Shown: one piece after another, positions 11,421 to 21,890 of the stretch | Layout of the letters: each line of letters begins with the position of its first letter | Numbering within the stretch: the first letter of the stretch is position 1 | Assembly: GCA_947179485.1 (NCBI GenBank) | Contig: CAMXBY010000055.1 | Span: 204,801 to 268,800 of the forward strand | DNA: 64,000 bases | DNA from: Allacma fusca | Lineage: Eukaryota; Arthropoda; Collembola; Symphypleona; Sminthuridae | Reading direction: 5' to 3' | Notes under the pieces: model-generated | The model's input: only the letters and a program-made list of their open reading frames with translations | The model's database searches: none | Told to the model about the DNA's origin: nothing | Position numbers and translations under genes: made by a program

Positions 11421-11639
11421 ACACGTTTTATGAATACTTATTTGCCTTTATGGCCTTCGTAGGCATTGTAAGCATTTGTTATTTAATATCATCATTTCAA
11501 ACTGATCATTTTCTGTTCGTAAAAATATTCCAACTTAAAAAGGAACTTGAAAGTGATACATATAGATAGTTTATTTGCATATTAACATAGTAAAATTACA
11601 TGTAAAAATAAATACGGAGCAAATTTGTTTATGTATTTC

Positions 11640-12600
11640 AAATGGATAAGTCAGGTATGCATACATATATGCGTATCAAATTCACTCATTCAGCCAAGCA
11701 AGTCATTCTCATTCTCTAAATCAGCCTCTTCTCTCTTGTAGGCGTAGGAAAGGAGTGTTTCCTAATGTCTGCATTATATTTTTAATTTCTTAATTTAATT
11801 TTAGTGAACTTCAAAGTTCAATATTTTGTTTTTTAATGTCTTTAATTTTAAGCAATTAAATTTGAAATCGCGATGATTATCTCTTACTGGCATTTTAGTC
11901 ATGTCAATCATCATTATTAATTTCCGTCTTAATTCTCGTTACTTTCTAAGAGTAAATAGCTTCTCTCCCAACTGAATTCCGAAGTTGCAGAAAATTGTAA
12001 AGAAGCTACTTTGTGGACCGCATATTAGAAAAACCGACGGGGCAATTGTAGTCCACGTTTTTAATTAGGTCCAAGTAACCAACATAATAATGCTACAGAA
12101 AATTTTAAAGCACCTATACTTTGTCTAGCGGATTTTGAAAAAGCAGCGGGACAGCTGTTGTTTATCAAAGTCCAATTTCGAAAATCTGCCAGAGAATTTG
12201 CAACCGACGGGGAAATTAAATTTTTGGGAGAAGATTTCCGTGTCTAATGTGAGATTTTATGTTATGGAACACGGGACCGATAATTATTAGAAACTTTTCA
12301 AAATCAAGGTTGATTTTCAAAATGGTTTGGAATTTACAAAACGAGTTTGTTGTGAAAAAGGTTTCGACAACTATTTTTTGTGCAAATATAAAACGCCTAG
12401 GGTTTTTCGGCGTCTCTACATTACAGAGTCACAGTACTCGCCACAGGGGTATAAAACATCCCAAGAAGGACTCAAACATATTACCTTTGGTGTTTTCGGT
12501 GCAGTCCTTATTCAATTCCATTATCCTTCAAAAAAAGAATTTTAAACAGATTTCCGGAGAGAGTAAAATAACGTAATCCATGAATACGAATTTATATTTG
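11640..12600 (+). repeat. repeat families R5 and R6
   Basis: The text around ATCTCTTACTGGCATTT and the later TCTAATGTGAGATTTTATG tract recur at 17480, 20270, 33410 and 55670. The tail from about 12430 (TTACCTTTGGTGTTTTCGG, GGAGAGAGTAAAATAACG) is R6, also at 26440-26570 and 43580-43690. The overlapping frames at 12259-12576 are translations of repeat text. Confidence 0.45.
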
Positions 12601-13030
12601 AAGCGCCCGCAACCTCAATACAAGAAACAAATGGGAAACGGCAGGCGATACAACAAAATCTCTGGGAGACGCAGCTCTCTGAGAAGGAGTAATTAATTCG
12701 CAAAGCAAAATATATTTTCTCCCAAGTTACAAACCGGTCAATGGTACTTTAAAAAGAATGATGAAGCTGTATGGCCGGGAAAATGAAGAGGAAGTTTTTA
12801 AAGAGCTTTAGTTTCAAGAGCGAAAATGCGAATGATGCAAGAAATATAAATATTTCCATTGTCATTTATCATGGATGAGCAGACCTCCGTAAAAATATTT
12901 CGGCATAACTCTTGCTACAAATGTATGGGAATTGTCCAAAACTTTAGAATCTCAAGAATAATCTTCCTACTGTAAAAATTGAGACTGCTGGAGTTTCTAT
13001 CTTAAAAAACTGGGTACTCAAGAAGTCTGA
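12601..13030. other. no recognisable feature
   Basis: AT-rich sequence. I found no motif, no long frame and no partner repeat by eye. Confidence 0.3.
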
Positions 13031-13770
13031 AGCCAGTAACATAAATCTACACTTGTTTTTTAAAATATTAAAGCTCTATAAAATTATAGCGTATGTTAAG
13101 AATAAAACGTTGCCTTGTATGATGCTCAACAAAAAATAAATTAAAATCGAACCAATTTCAAACCCTTTCTCCGAAATTAAAACCTAAATGTTTGCAGTTA
13201 CAAAAATATTGGGGTTGTTCTTAAAAGTTTCCCACGTTATAACATTTTGGCTTGGCATTTCCTTTCCAAGGAAACATCCTCTTGTCCTTCTGAAATGCAA
13301 AAAAGAACCGAAGAGCATGCGATATATCTCTGCAATTCAGATTTGGGCATTTGTACGAAAACGAAATTACAGATATAAAATCAGTTAAAAAGCTTGTAAT
13401 TATTACACCTTCGCATTTTTTCATTTTTATTCACACATTTACTAGCGTCTGTTTATTTGCGTTTCAAAAATACATTTATACTGCGACAAGACACAATAAT
13501 TATGACCTTATGTGTTTGTTCCATTTAATTTTTCCATACGTAGACTTTCCCTTCTTTCATTTTAACTGAATTTGCATATGAAGTCAAGGTCTAAATTATA
13601 AAAAAAAACCTAATAAAAAAGGATAATCTTTACCCTAAAAATTGAGGCCACAAGCCTTAATAATAATAAACAAGCATGAAACAAATATTTAGTCCCAGTC
13701 GTCAGACTGAACATTTATGAAAATTCTGACTTTAGCTAGTGACCTCAAAAATTGGCAAATAAAACAACCC
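13031..13770 (+). repeat. repeat family R1, copy 3
   Basis: The copy starts with the TATAGCGTATGTTAAG and GATGCTCAACAAAAAAT phrases and runs through TTATTCACACATTTAC and GTCCCAGTCGTCAG. The central part that normally holds the GTGGCGTGAAAGC block is deleted here; a block appears later at 14224. The short frames are repeat translations. Confidence 0.5.
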
Positions 13771-14213
13771 CATACGTACAACAAACGCACAATGATTTAA
13801 TTTGTAATACCTCTATCTCATTTAAATTTGGGGGATCATCAATATCATCAAATAATTATTTCTGCAGTGCTGAAGGCATAAGACAAAACCTGCGACATGT
13901 TACGCTCAATTTTAAAATAACAAAACTTTTGAAAAAAAAGGATCTGATAATTTTAACACTTTTGTTTCGAATCACGATATGCTTTCATGCAAATATGTTT
14001 TTACACGGGAAACAGTTTCAAATAGATTTTGTAAAAAATCAGATCGTGCAATTTTTTCTTACAATTTACAATTATTTCTGGTTATTTATTATTACGAGCA
14101 AAGTACATCAGAATGTTATAGCAACCCTTGATAAGAAGGCCTCTAATCTCATGAGTTTGCTTTCTTTATTCCGCCAATTTAAACTTACTAGAAAATTTGA
14201 TAATTCCAGGTAG
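13752..14213 (+). other. 153-codon open frame of unknown nature
   Basis: The R1 text stops at about 13766 and an unrelated 450-bp segment follows, almost all of it open in one frame (153 codons). The predicted peptide is hydrophobic and basic, with no domain I recognise. Composition is as AT-rich as the surroundings. It may be an insertion into R1 or a chance frame. Confidence 0.2.
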
Positions 14214-14215
14214 AA

Positions 14216-14640
14216 GGCACTCAGTGGCGTGAAAGCTCAAATTATTTTGAATTTATATTAAACTTAAGAGAGCAAATCCTAAAATATTTAATTCCCCCAG
14301 TTTGTAGAAAAATCCATCGCAGATTATCTAAAATTATGTTCATTGTTGGGTTATCCATTGCGTTTTGAAGCAGACGTAAATTGTGAAGTCGAGAAGAAAT
14401 CCCAAATTATCCAAAGAAAAAAAACAAGGATGTTTATTTTATGTCTTTTGTCAAAGTTTTTTTGTACCCTGGAAAAATATTCCAATTGGTGACACAATTA
14501 TAATTCATAATAATTTACCAATGGAATTGTTTTCAATTTTACTTGCTCAAAATCCAGTTGGAAGTCACCCCAAATTTAAAGTGACTTCCAAATTTTTCTA
14601 ATGACCCTATTTATAAGGCTAGGTGCAAAACAAAGATTAG
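14216..14640 (+). repeat. repeat family R1, distal part with GTGGCGTGAAAGC block
   Basis: The block lies at 14224-14236. Later text (TAATTTACCAATGGAATTG, GTTGGAAGTCACCCCAAAT) matches 11330-11400 and, in reverse, 18340-18420. Confidence 0.45.
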
Positions 14641-15284
14641 TCAAACCTTGTACTAAAATGTACACATTTTTTGTGGTAATTTTCCAGAGTGTTTTCTAAA
14701 TTTCTTGTGTTCAGAAAGAATTGTAAGTCCACATCAGTGGAACGTCTGTTAACGTCCAAACTCCAATGCAGTGTAGGAGATGTAACTATCAAAGCAGTTA
14801 CACGAAAACGAGGAGCAAGAAATGCTTAACTTACTTAATACTTAAAGCGAAGGGTTAAATATACGAAGTCATATCCGCTTGCAATGCACCGTTCAACTTC
14901 TGTCATATGCCATGCTTTACCCCATACATTTTCTCATACGTATGTATACACAAACAGGAAGACAGGGACTTGACTTCAATATAAGTTTCTCAAAGGCACT
15001 GTCTTGATATAAAGTTATTTAACACAATTTTTAGCATCCGCTAACAATTTCAGGTGGCATCGCCATCTATTGTAAAAAATTTTCAAAATTTGACTAATGA
15101 ATGTAAAATGAATTGAATCGAAACTTTAATTGTTCCATCATTTAAAATCAACTTATAAGAGTGGAATTATATTATTTCCCACTCTTAATAAGAGCAACCC
15201 CAAAAAGAGTCAAAATCTCATTGCATCATTATAGTATTGAGGGATAAAAATCATCGCTTCGCGATTATTTACTGCTTGCGCGAA
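14641..15284. other. intergenic sequence, mostly unassigned
   Basis: The start (GTACACATTTTTTGTGG, CAGAAAGAATTGTAAG) is repeat text shared with about 16780 and 17090. From about 14800 to 15284 I see no gene or repeat partner. Confidence 0.3.
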
Positions 15285-15785
15285 GGTGCGACGTAGACGC
15301 TCGTCCGGGGTAAACCGGATTTGGTAGTAAGGTGGAGGAGATGTTCATAATATTTGTTGAGTTCGGATTAATAATAAACAAATTTCATTGAAATCGGTCC
15401 AGTAGTGCTTGAAATAACTGTCATTTAATTGAAACTTTGAAATTTCAAGAATGTTTTCTCAGAAACTATATCCAACCGATATCAACAAAATACGAACCAA
15501 GGTTACATGTTGGCATAAGTAATGTCCAGGAAAAATTTCATCGAAACCGGTTTAGTAGTGCTTGAAGCTACCGTGTTGTAATTGAAATTTGGAAATTTCA
15601 AGAATTTGTTTCTCCAAAACTATCCAACCGATTTCAACCAAATTTGAACTCAGACTACCTGTTGACACAAGTAATGTTGACAAAAAATTTCGACGGAATT
15701 GATCCACTAGGTTTTGAGCTATCGTGGGAATGGACGTACGGACGGACATCGATCATCTTACTAGGGGCGTCGTCTACGTCGCCCC
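15285..15785. mobile_element. inverted-repeat element with 152-bp tandem units
   Basis: The perfect 12-bp inverted core GCGACGTAGACG lies at 15288-15299, with its complement at 15771-15782, inside longer imperfect arms of about 20 bp. The interior holds about 2.5 tandem units of about 152 bp. Marker phrases near AATTTCATTGAAATCGGTCC start at about 15380, 15534 and 15686. No coding frame is plausible. It looks like a MITE or a small non-autonomous element. No target duplication is certain. Confidence 0.5.
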
Positions 15786-15949
15786 TAAAAAAATTGTAGT
15801 GGGTCACACACAGAAAAGGGCGTAAATATTTGTATCCCTTAAGATATTGTTCCTAGGGGGTCTCTTACAGCAAGTACACTAAAATCCAAAAAATAGTTCG
15901 TACCCGCTGCACAAAACTCGTGTACGATCAAACAAAAACTAAAAGAAGC

Positions 15950-15954
15950 AAAAA
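15950..15954 (-). terminator. RNA polymerase III terminator of tRNA-Met
   Basis: Five A on the plus strand, hence TTTTT on the transcript strand, lie 3 nt after the tRNA 3' end. This is the usual pol III stop. Confidence 0.8.
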
Positions 15955-15957
15955 TAC

Positions 15958-16030
15958 TGCCCCGAGTGAGGCTCGAACTCACGACCTTCAGATTATGAGA
16001 CTGACGCGCTGCCAACTGCGCCATCGAGGC
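15958..16030 (-). tRNA. tRNA-Met (CAU), elongator
   Basis: Read on the minus strand, a 73-nt cloverleaf can be drawn. The acceptor stem GCCTCGA pairs with TCGGGGC (discriminator A), the D arm is GCGC...GCGC, and the anticodon loop CTCATAA holds CAT. The T arm GTGAG-TTCGAGC-CTCAC contains the standard B box. The sequence fits the animal elongator tRNA-Met type, not the initiator. There is no intron. A T5 run follows directly downstream. No tRNA partner is nearby. All stems pair except one weak pair at the base of the anticodon stem, so it is probably functional. Confidence 0.95.
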
Positions 16031-16099
16031 TTAGCTGGGAAGTGTAGTCTATTTTCTCGGAAATTTTCCAGGATTTACAATGTTTAACGTCTCATTTTC

Positions 16100-16690
16100 T
16101 AAACCAACATCGTCTCTTTCGTAGGAAAGGTGTGTGACCTGTGTTGTTTCTAACTGTCCTTAGCATATGCGGAAATTTAATTAATTTCAATGTTAAATAT
16201 ATTTATTTTGATAGTCTTTAATTTTGTGTGAATCGATTTTTCTAATTATCGTAATTTACATTACTTTCTAAAACATTCTTCGTTTTTTCAACACACTTTT
16301 CTGTTTTCTGGACTACTGGGAGACGAAATGGTATTGAACTCTGTACTGACAAAAATTAGAAACTTTTCAAAATAAATGCTAATTTACAGTGAGTGTTACA
16401 ATTTCAGCAAAAATTCCTCCCGGGAGTATCTGAAGCTGACGAGCTTTTGTGGATGAATAGATTTAAACCCCTTTCCCATCACCTATGCACTAAGCAAATT
16501 GACACATTTTACTAGACTAATTCGAAAAGCCAGAATTTTGATTGTTTTGACATGAATTTTAAAATTCATCTGGGATTAATTTATCCTTATAGGTAGGGGT
16601 GGGGTCAGCAAGTCTCTGATTATTTGTTCTTGATGAAAATAAATACTGAAATTTTAATTGAAAAGCTGATGAACTTGAATATCCCTTAAA
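16100..16690 (+). repeat. repeat pair with 62620-63200 (R5 type)
   Basis: This stretch and about 62620-63200 share ordered text: GTGAATCGATTTTTCTAA, CTACTGGGAGACGAAATG or near, CCTCCCGGGAG, and GTCTCTGATTATTTGTTC. The two copies are diverged but collinear over some 550 bp. No gene is visible. Confidence 0.5.
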
Positions 16691-17589
16691 TTTAATGTTA
16701 CTTCCACATTTTTTTAATGACTCGTTCTATAATGCTAGAGACAAAACAGGGTTTAGTTGAACTATATACGTAAATGTACACCTTTTTGAGGTTTTTTTCC
16801 GGAAGATTCTTCCATTCAGGAAGGATTGTAAGGCTACATGAATTGAACATCTAGTGTTCTTGAAAATCCATTGAGTGCTACAAGATCCACGTGAACTAAT
16901 TGCATAATATTCGTAACGGCAGGAAGAAACAGTTATGTGGCGTGAAAGCCCAGCTTTAAATGTACTAAGTCATTCTCATTATCTTCATTAATTCAATGTC
17001 GTTTCTTTGGTAGAAAATGTGCTTGACTGATTGATCAGGACTGTGCTTGATTTGAAAATTGGGTTCAGTTAAACTATAAACTAAAATATAAACATTTTTT
17101 GAGATAATTTTCTCGAATATTTTGCAAGATTTTTGGATTCAGGAAGAAGTGTAAGTGAACATGAAGTGAACTTGTGGTATTGTTGAGGCTCCATGGAAAT
17201 AATGACATTGAAGATGATGCATGTCTTGAATATTTAATTGGCTGAAGTGTAAGAAATTGTTACATATGTGGCACGAAAGCGAAGCCTTAAATATACCACG
17301 ACATTATCATTTTTTAAATCCAGGAAATGTATTTGACCCGACGTGTTTCTAACTGTCTGCAGCATATGCGTAATTTATTGCAATTTTAATTAGCTTTTTT
17401 TATTTTAATTTAAAGTTCAATTTTATTGATTTTGATTGTGTTTAATTCTGGGTAAATTAATTTGAAATAAAGATAATAGTTGTCTCTTGCTGGTATTTAA
17501 GTCATATCGGTTATTAATTTTAATTGTCCTAATTCCCGTTACATTACAAGAGTAAATCGTCTCGTCAAACTGAAACTGATGATATATTT
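16691..17589 (+). repeat. repeat family R5 with two GTGGCGTGAAAGC-type blocks
   Basis: Blocks lie at 16937-16949 (perfect) and 17268-17280 (GTGGCACGAAAGC). The second is followed by a CGAAGCCTTAAATATACC tract. The same tract occurs in reverse at 18160-18188, so 17260-18190 has inverted flanks about 930 bp apart. The layout repeats at 55440-56500. Confidence 0.45.
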
Positions 17590-19440
17590 ATTTCCAAAAA
17601 CTCATGTAATTTAAATCTAATCTGTGGGGATTAAATGTATTCACTTACAACAGCTGTTGATGAGCTTCATATGTTCCCGGCAGAAATTTTTGATTAAATT
17701 GTATCACTTACAAGGGAAAAAATTGTCAAAATCTTTTTCACAACAAAATTGTCTTGGAAATTCAAAACTGTTTTAAAAGTATCATTTATTTTGAAAGTTT
17801 TGTAATTGTCATTACACAATTCAATAACATTTCGTCTCGGATTAGACCAGAAAAAGGGTAACCGTTGAAAAAACGAGAATTTCTAAGAAAGCAACGTAAA
17901 TTACGAATTAAGATAATTTAAAATAATAATAATTTACATGGCTTCAATAATTATTACTTCCAATAGATAATTATCTGGACTTCAAATTGATTTACTCAAA
18001 TTAAAGTGGGCGGAAATAAATATATTATTTAATTAAAATAATGAATTAAAATAAAATAACAATAAATTAAGCATATGCTGCAGACAGTTCGAAATACGCT
18101 GAGTTGCGCACATTTCCAGCCAAAGAGATGATGCTGGTTTAGAAACTGAGAATGACTTGGTATATTTAAGGCTTCGCTTTGACGCCACATAACTATTTCT
18201 TCGGTGACGAACGCCTAAGGTTAATCCAGATTTCAATTATGGCCTAAAGTAAGAAATATACAACCACCCGTGACAATTACATTAGGAAATCGCGTACATT
18301 TCAATATACAGTTATAAAACGGGTGATTAAGCAATTTTGGAAACAACTTTAAATTTGGTGTGACTTCCAACTTTACTTTGAACAAATGAAATTAAAAATT
18401 ATTCATTTGGTAAATTAATATTAATTATAATTGTGTCATCCGGTGGGATATTTTTCTATAAATATTTTAACATCCTTAAATGTAGTAATAATTTCAGGCG
18501 TTATCCCTGCTCCCCTTGAATAACAGTTGCCCCCAATTAGACAATATGAAGGAGTAACGCACAGAATATTTGATGCCCCAATTTTCCTGGAAATTCGTTT
18601 CTAGTAGGGTTTGTTTCATGAGTCAGTTTTTGTGGTCCCAGCGGGCGCTAACGAAACAAAATCAGATTTTTCGCAGATGTTCAATTTGACCCCTGGGACT
18701 AAATATTTGTCTATGCTTGTTTAATATGATTAAGGCTCAATTTTCTAGGTAAAGATCCGCCATATAGTACCCTGGAAAAACCTTCCGAATTTTAATCAAA
18801 AAGCGTCAGAACCTTATTAGAAAACCCAACTCTGGCGACTGTTGAAATTCGCGAAATTCAATGAAATATTTTTAAGCGTGGGAAATCTGTTTCCTAAGGT
18901 TTTTGGAATTTGAACAAAATTGGAAATTGGAAATTATATTCAGCCACAATTTCGAACTTAATTTGGAAAACATAGAATGAATTTTCTATGCTGCTTTTAT
19001 TTATAATTATGATTCTAAGATAAGAAATATAGACATGACCAGAAACTGTAATAATAAATAATTCGTAATTAAAATTTAGGTGGAAATCACAGATTGGGCA
19101 ATATGGGCAACAGAATATTTTTGAAGATTTTTTGTTTATGTATCAGTGACAGTAACTGATGTTTGCTAAAACCTTGCCCCAAAACTTGAACTTAAACTTT
19201 TGTCCAGCAATTAGTATCTTTTTACATTAGAACAATCCCGTGCGTCCTGTCAATATTGTATTTTAAAAGAAACGAAAATTAAAAACAATGTATGTTGTGA
19301 CGACACTGAATGTTTACATGCTCACATTTATTACGGAATTATAAGGGAAATTTTAACGACGTATTAAAAAATATTTTTTATAGGCAATTCACGTAACTCG
19401 AACCTAAGTCGTTAGTGAGTAACATTTTCACATTAATATT
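17590..19440 (-). repeat. long duplicate of 55910-57790
   Basis: The two regions are collinear. Both contain GCTGTTGATGAGCTTCATAT, GTCAAAATCTTTTTCACAAC, TTTGACCCCTGGGACTAAAT, AAAAAGCGTCAGAAC and GAATGTTTACATGCT. Identity looks around 90 percent by eye in many blocks, higher than between R1 copies. Relative to most R1 copies this duplicate is reversed. The minus-strand frame at 18033-18236 is a repeat translation. Confidence 0.6.
19224..19374 (+). pseudogene. Cys-rich peptide remnant (piggyBac-like tail?), copy 1
   Basis: A short frame gives LEQSRASCQYC, about 12 residues, then CCDDTECLHAHIYYG and a stop. The same peptide is present at 57642-57854 with several conservative changes. The spacing C-x2-C ... 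C-x4-C-LH recalls the cysteine-rich C-terminus of piggyBac transposases, but the match is weak and no other transposase part is seen. It could equally be a chance frame in repeat DNA. Confidence 0.25.
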
Positions 19441-19479
19441 TATTACGGATTCTTTTCCGGCGGTGCCCATATCATCCAA

Positions 19480-20180
19480 ACATTGCAATTAAATGTTGAA
19501 ATTGAATTGTTAGTGAGTAACATAAAACTACACTTGTTTTTAAATTACTTTAATAATGATACTGTAAAATAAAATCATAGCGTTTATTTAGGAGTAAAAT
19601 TCTCCTTGCATGATGTTCAACTAAAAAAAATTAAAAATAAATTCATTTAAACTCAGTTCTCCTGAATTAAAACCCGAATTTCCCCGGTTGTTACTATTAC
19701 ATTTTAGTATCTTTTTATATTAATTCACAAAGCTCGGGCATTTATTTATATTCGTTTCACAAATACAATTAACCTGTGACAACGCAATTCCAGTACGTTG
19801 CTCTGACGGACAATAAAATTATTGAAAAATTGACGGTCAGAAACTCCGTCATTATGCAACTTTTTCGCTTCTGCTCCCGAAGCTGAATTTTTGTACAGTT
19901 TTTGGTCATGTCCGCATTTCTTCATATAGGCTCATGTAATAGCAGCTTAGAGAATTTATTAAATGTTTTACAAATTAGGCTCAAAACTGTGGCTCAAATA
20001 CAGTAATGTTTAAATTAATATTGACCCAAATGGATGAAATGAATTTTTAAAAATAAGTAACGAAATTTGATATAACCTTAAGGAGAATAAAATATCTTAT
20101 AAGACACGTACATCTTTGCGAACTTGAGGTGGACACAAAATTATGGTCTTGAAGTAGAGATTATTTTGGAATTTACAAGA
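19480..20180 (+). repeat. repeat family R1, copy 4
   Basis: It holds the ordered R1 markers GATGTTCAACTAAAAAAA, TTTTTGGTCATGTCC, TAATAGCAGCTTAGAGAAT and AAATTATGGTCTTG. The block region is missing. No coding signal is visible. Confidence 0.5.
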
Positions 20181-20199
20181 AATCCCAAATTATGAGGAA

Positions 20200-20698
20200 A
20201 AACGGAAATGTAATCACCTTATTGTTGAGTAAATCGATTTAAAATCCAGATATTTATCTCTTACTGGTATTCATGTCATATCAGTTATTAATTTTAAATG
20301 TCTTAATTCCAATTGCATTCTAAGAGTAAAGATTCTATGCAAACTGAAACTGATGTTACAGGAAATTATTATGAACCTACATTGTTTTGAAAAAAGCAAC
20401 GGGACAATGGTAGTTGACATTTTTATTTAAGTCCAAGTAACCAGAACTTTATTTTAATTTTCCTCTTTTACTCCTCGAATGTAAAGACTTTGATAACAAT
20501 TGTGCCCGGGATTTATTAGGGAATTAAATTTCTGACAAAATAAATGACAAATTTGAATTACAAAATTGGAAACTCAAATACTGTCTAGTAAGTTTTTGGT
20601 AAAAATTCAAACCATTTAAAAGGGTTCAAAAGTCTCTATTCCAAAACAAATCAATTTCGAAAATCTCGCAGAGAATTTGCTATCGAGGGGGTAAATCG
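20200..20698 (+). repeat. repeat family R5 fragment
   Basis: The text TTATCTCTTACTGGTATTC and GAAAATCTCGCAGAGAATT matches 11880-12200. It ends abruptly at the zinc-finger fragment at 20699. Confidence 0.45.
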
Positions 20699-20776
20699 AG
20701 GATCCACACAGGAGAGAAGCCATATGCGTGTGGAGTCTGTGGAAAACGTTTCCTCAAACATTCATCCTTCAAATAG
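20699..20776 (+). pseudogene. C2H2 zinc-finger fragment
   Basis: An open stretch of 25 codons encodes [18 protein letters not shown] followed by LKHSSFK and a stop. TGEKPY is the standard linker between C2H2 fingers, and CxxC-x3-F is the start of the next finger; its histidines are missing. The text just upstream is ordinary repeat R5. It looks like a piece of a host zinc-finger gene captured into, or inserted next to, a repeat. No other fingers are adjacent on either strand. Confidence 0.75.
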
Positions 20777-21585
20777 TTAAAATTATCCCAAAACACTTCT
20801 CCCGAGTTCAAAAATGTTCTTGCTATTTAAACGGGCATTTTATACTTAATATATTAGCTTGTCTTGCAGTTTAATGGTCAACGGTGATTTGCAATTAAAA
20901 TTTTCCAGTGAAATCTAACTATACATGTATTTTTTGTACTGCATCATTTTTATTCGCTATAAGCGATATCACGATATATGTACGATATCGTACACATATT
21001 ACGATTTTCGTAATTGTGAATAATTTTTTATTCGCTGTCGTTACACCTCACAATCAGACAAGTGGCATTGTTATAAAAGACTAAAGGTCTGAGTTACTCA
21101 CCACAGAGTTGGCTCAACTCATTCCCTATTTGATTTTTACCATTTAGAAGAAAAGAAATTAATAGCAAACTTGATAGACTATCAATTTTCAAGGGTGAAG
21201 TTATAGATTTTTACCAAAATTTTCCAAAAATATTTGATTCCATATATTTGTGGAATTATTCTGGAACATTTTGCAACATCTTCATTGATTGTTTTAAGAT
21301 GCCATTAAAATTATATTAATACGATTTAAAACAAATTTTCAGAGAAATCAGAACTTGACTGTGAAGAATCCGATAAAGGAATAAAATAAAGTAATAAAAA
21401 CTTACAATTAGGTGCTTGTTGACTTCGTGTAGCACAAGCGATTCGGAGCGATCCCTTATTTCCTCCCCATTCCGTTTCATTGGTAGGGCCAACTCAATGT
21501 TTAGAACGTAGCACTGAAACACGTAATCTTCAATAGGAACGATGGACAGGTGCATGTTACATCTCCAAGGTACAGGCTTCTGTAA
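20777..21585. other. no gene recognised; near-palindrome
   Basis: A near-palindrome ATGTACGATATCGTACACAT occurs at about 20977-20996, next to further CGATAT/ATATCG text. The minus-strand frame at 21316-21555 (79 codons) shows no known motif. Nothing else is recognised. Confidence 0.3.
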
Positions 21586-21589
21586 CGTG

Positions 21590-21890
21590 GAGTAGAAAAA
21601 GTGAAAGGGAACGCTTATTGTTTTAGGACACTTTTACTAAAGCGTCCATGCGTTGTACTCACGCATGGCAGTAGCAACTTCCACATTAAAACCTTTTCCA
21701 GAAGAAGCAGGGTTTGACATATGTACAATACACTCTATACAAAGGGAAAAAAGTGAAAGGGTACTTAATTTTTTGGGACACTTGCAAAGCGTCCATACGC
21801 CTTACTCTGAACTCACACACGACAACAGTCACTACGTTGTTTACCTTTGAGTTCTACAGAAGCAGTAGGGATTGACACATATTTATATTC
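21590..21890 (+). repeat. tandem duplication, unit about 152 bp
   Basis: GTGAAAGGG...GGACACTT...AAAGCGTCCAT...ACTC at 21601 recurs at 21753 with matching order and some changes. Two units are visible. The 65-codon frame across it is a repeat translation. Confidence 0.55.
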
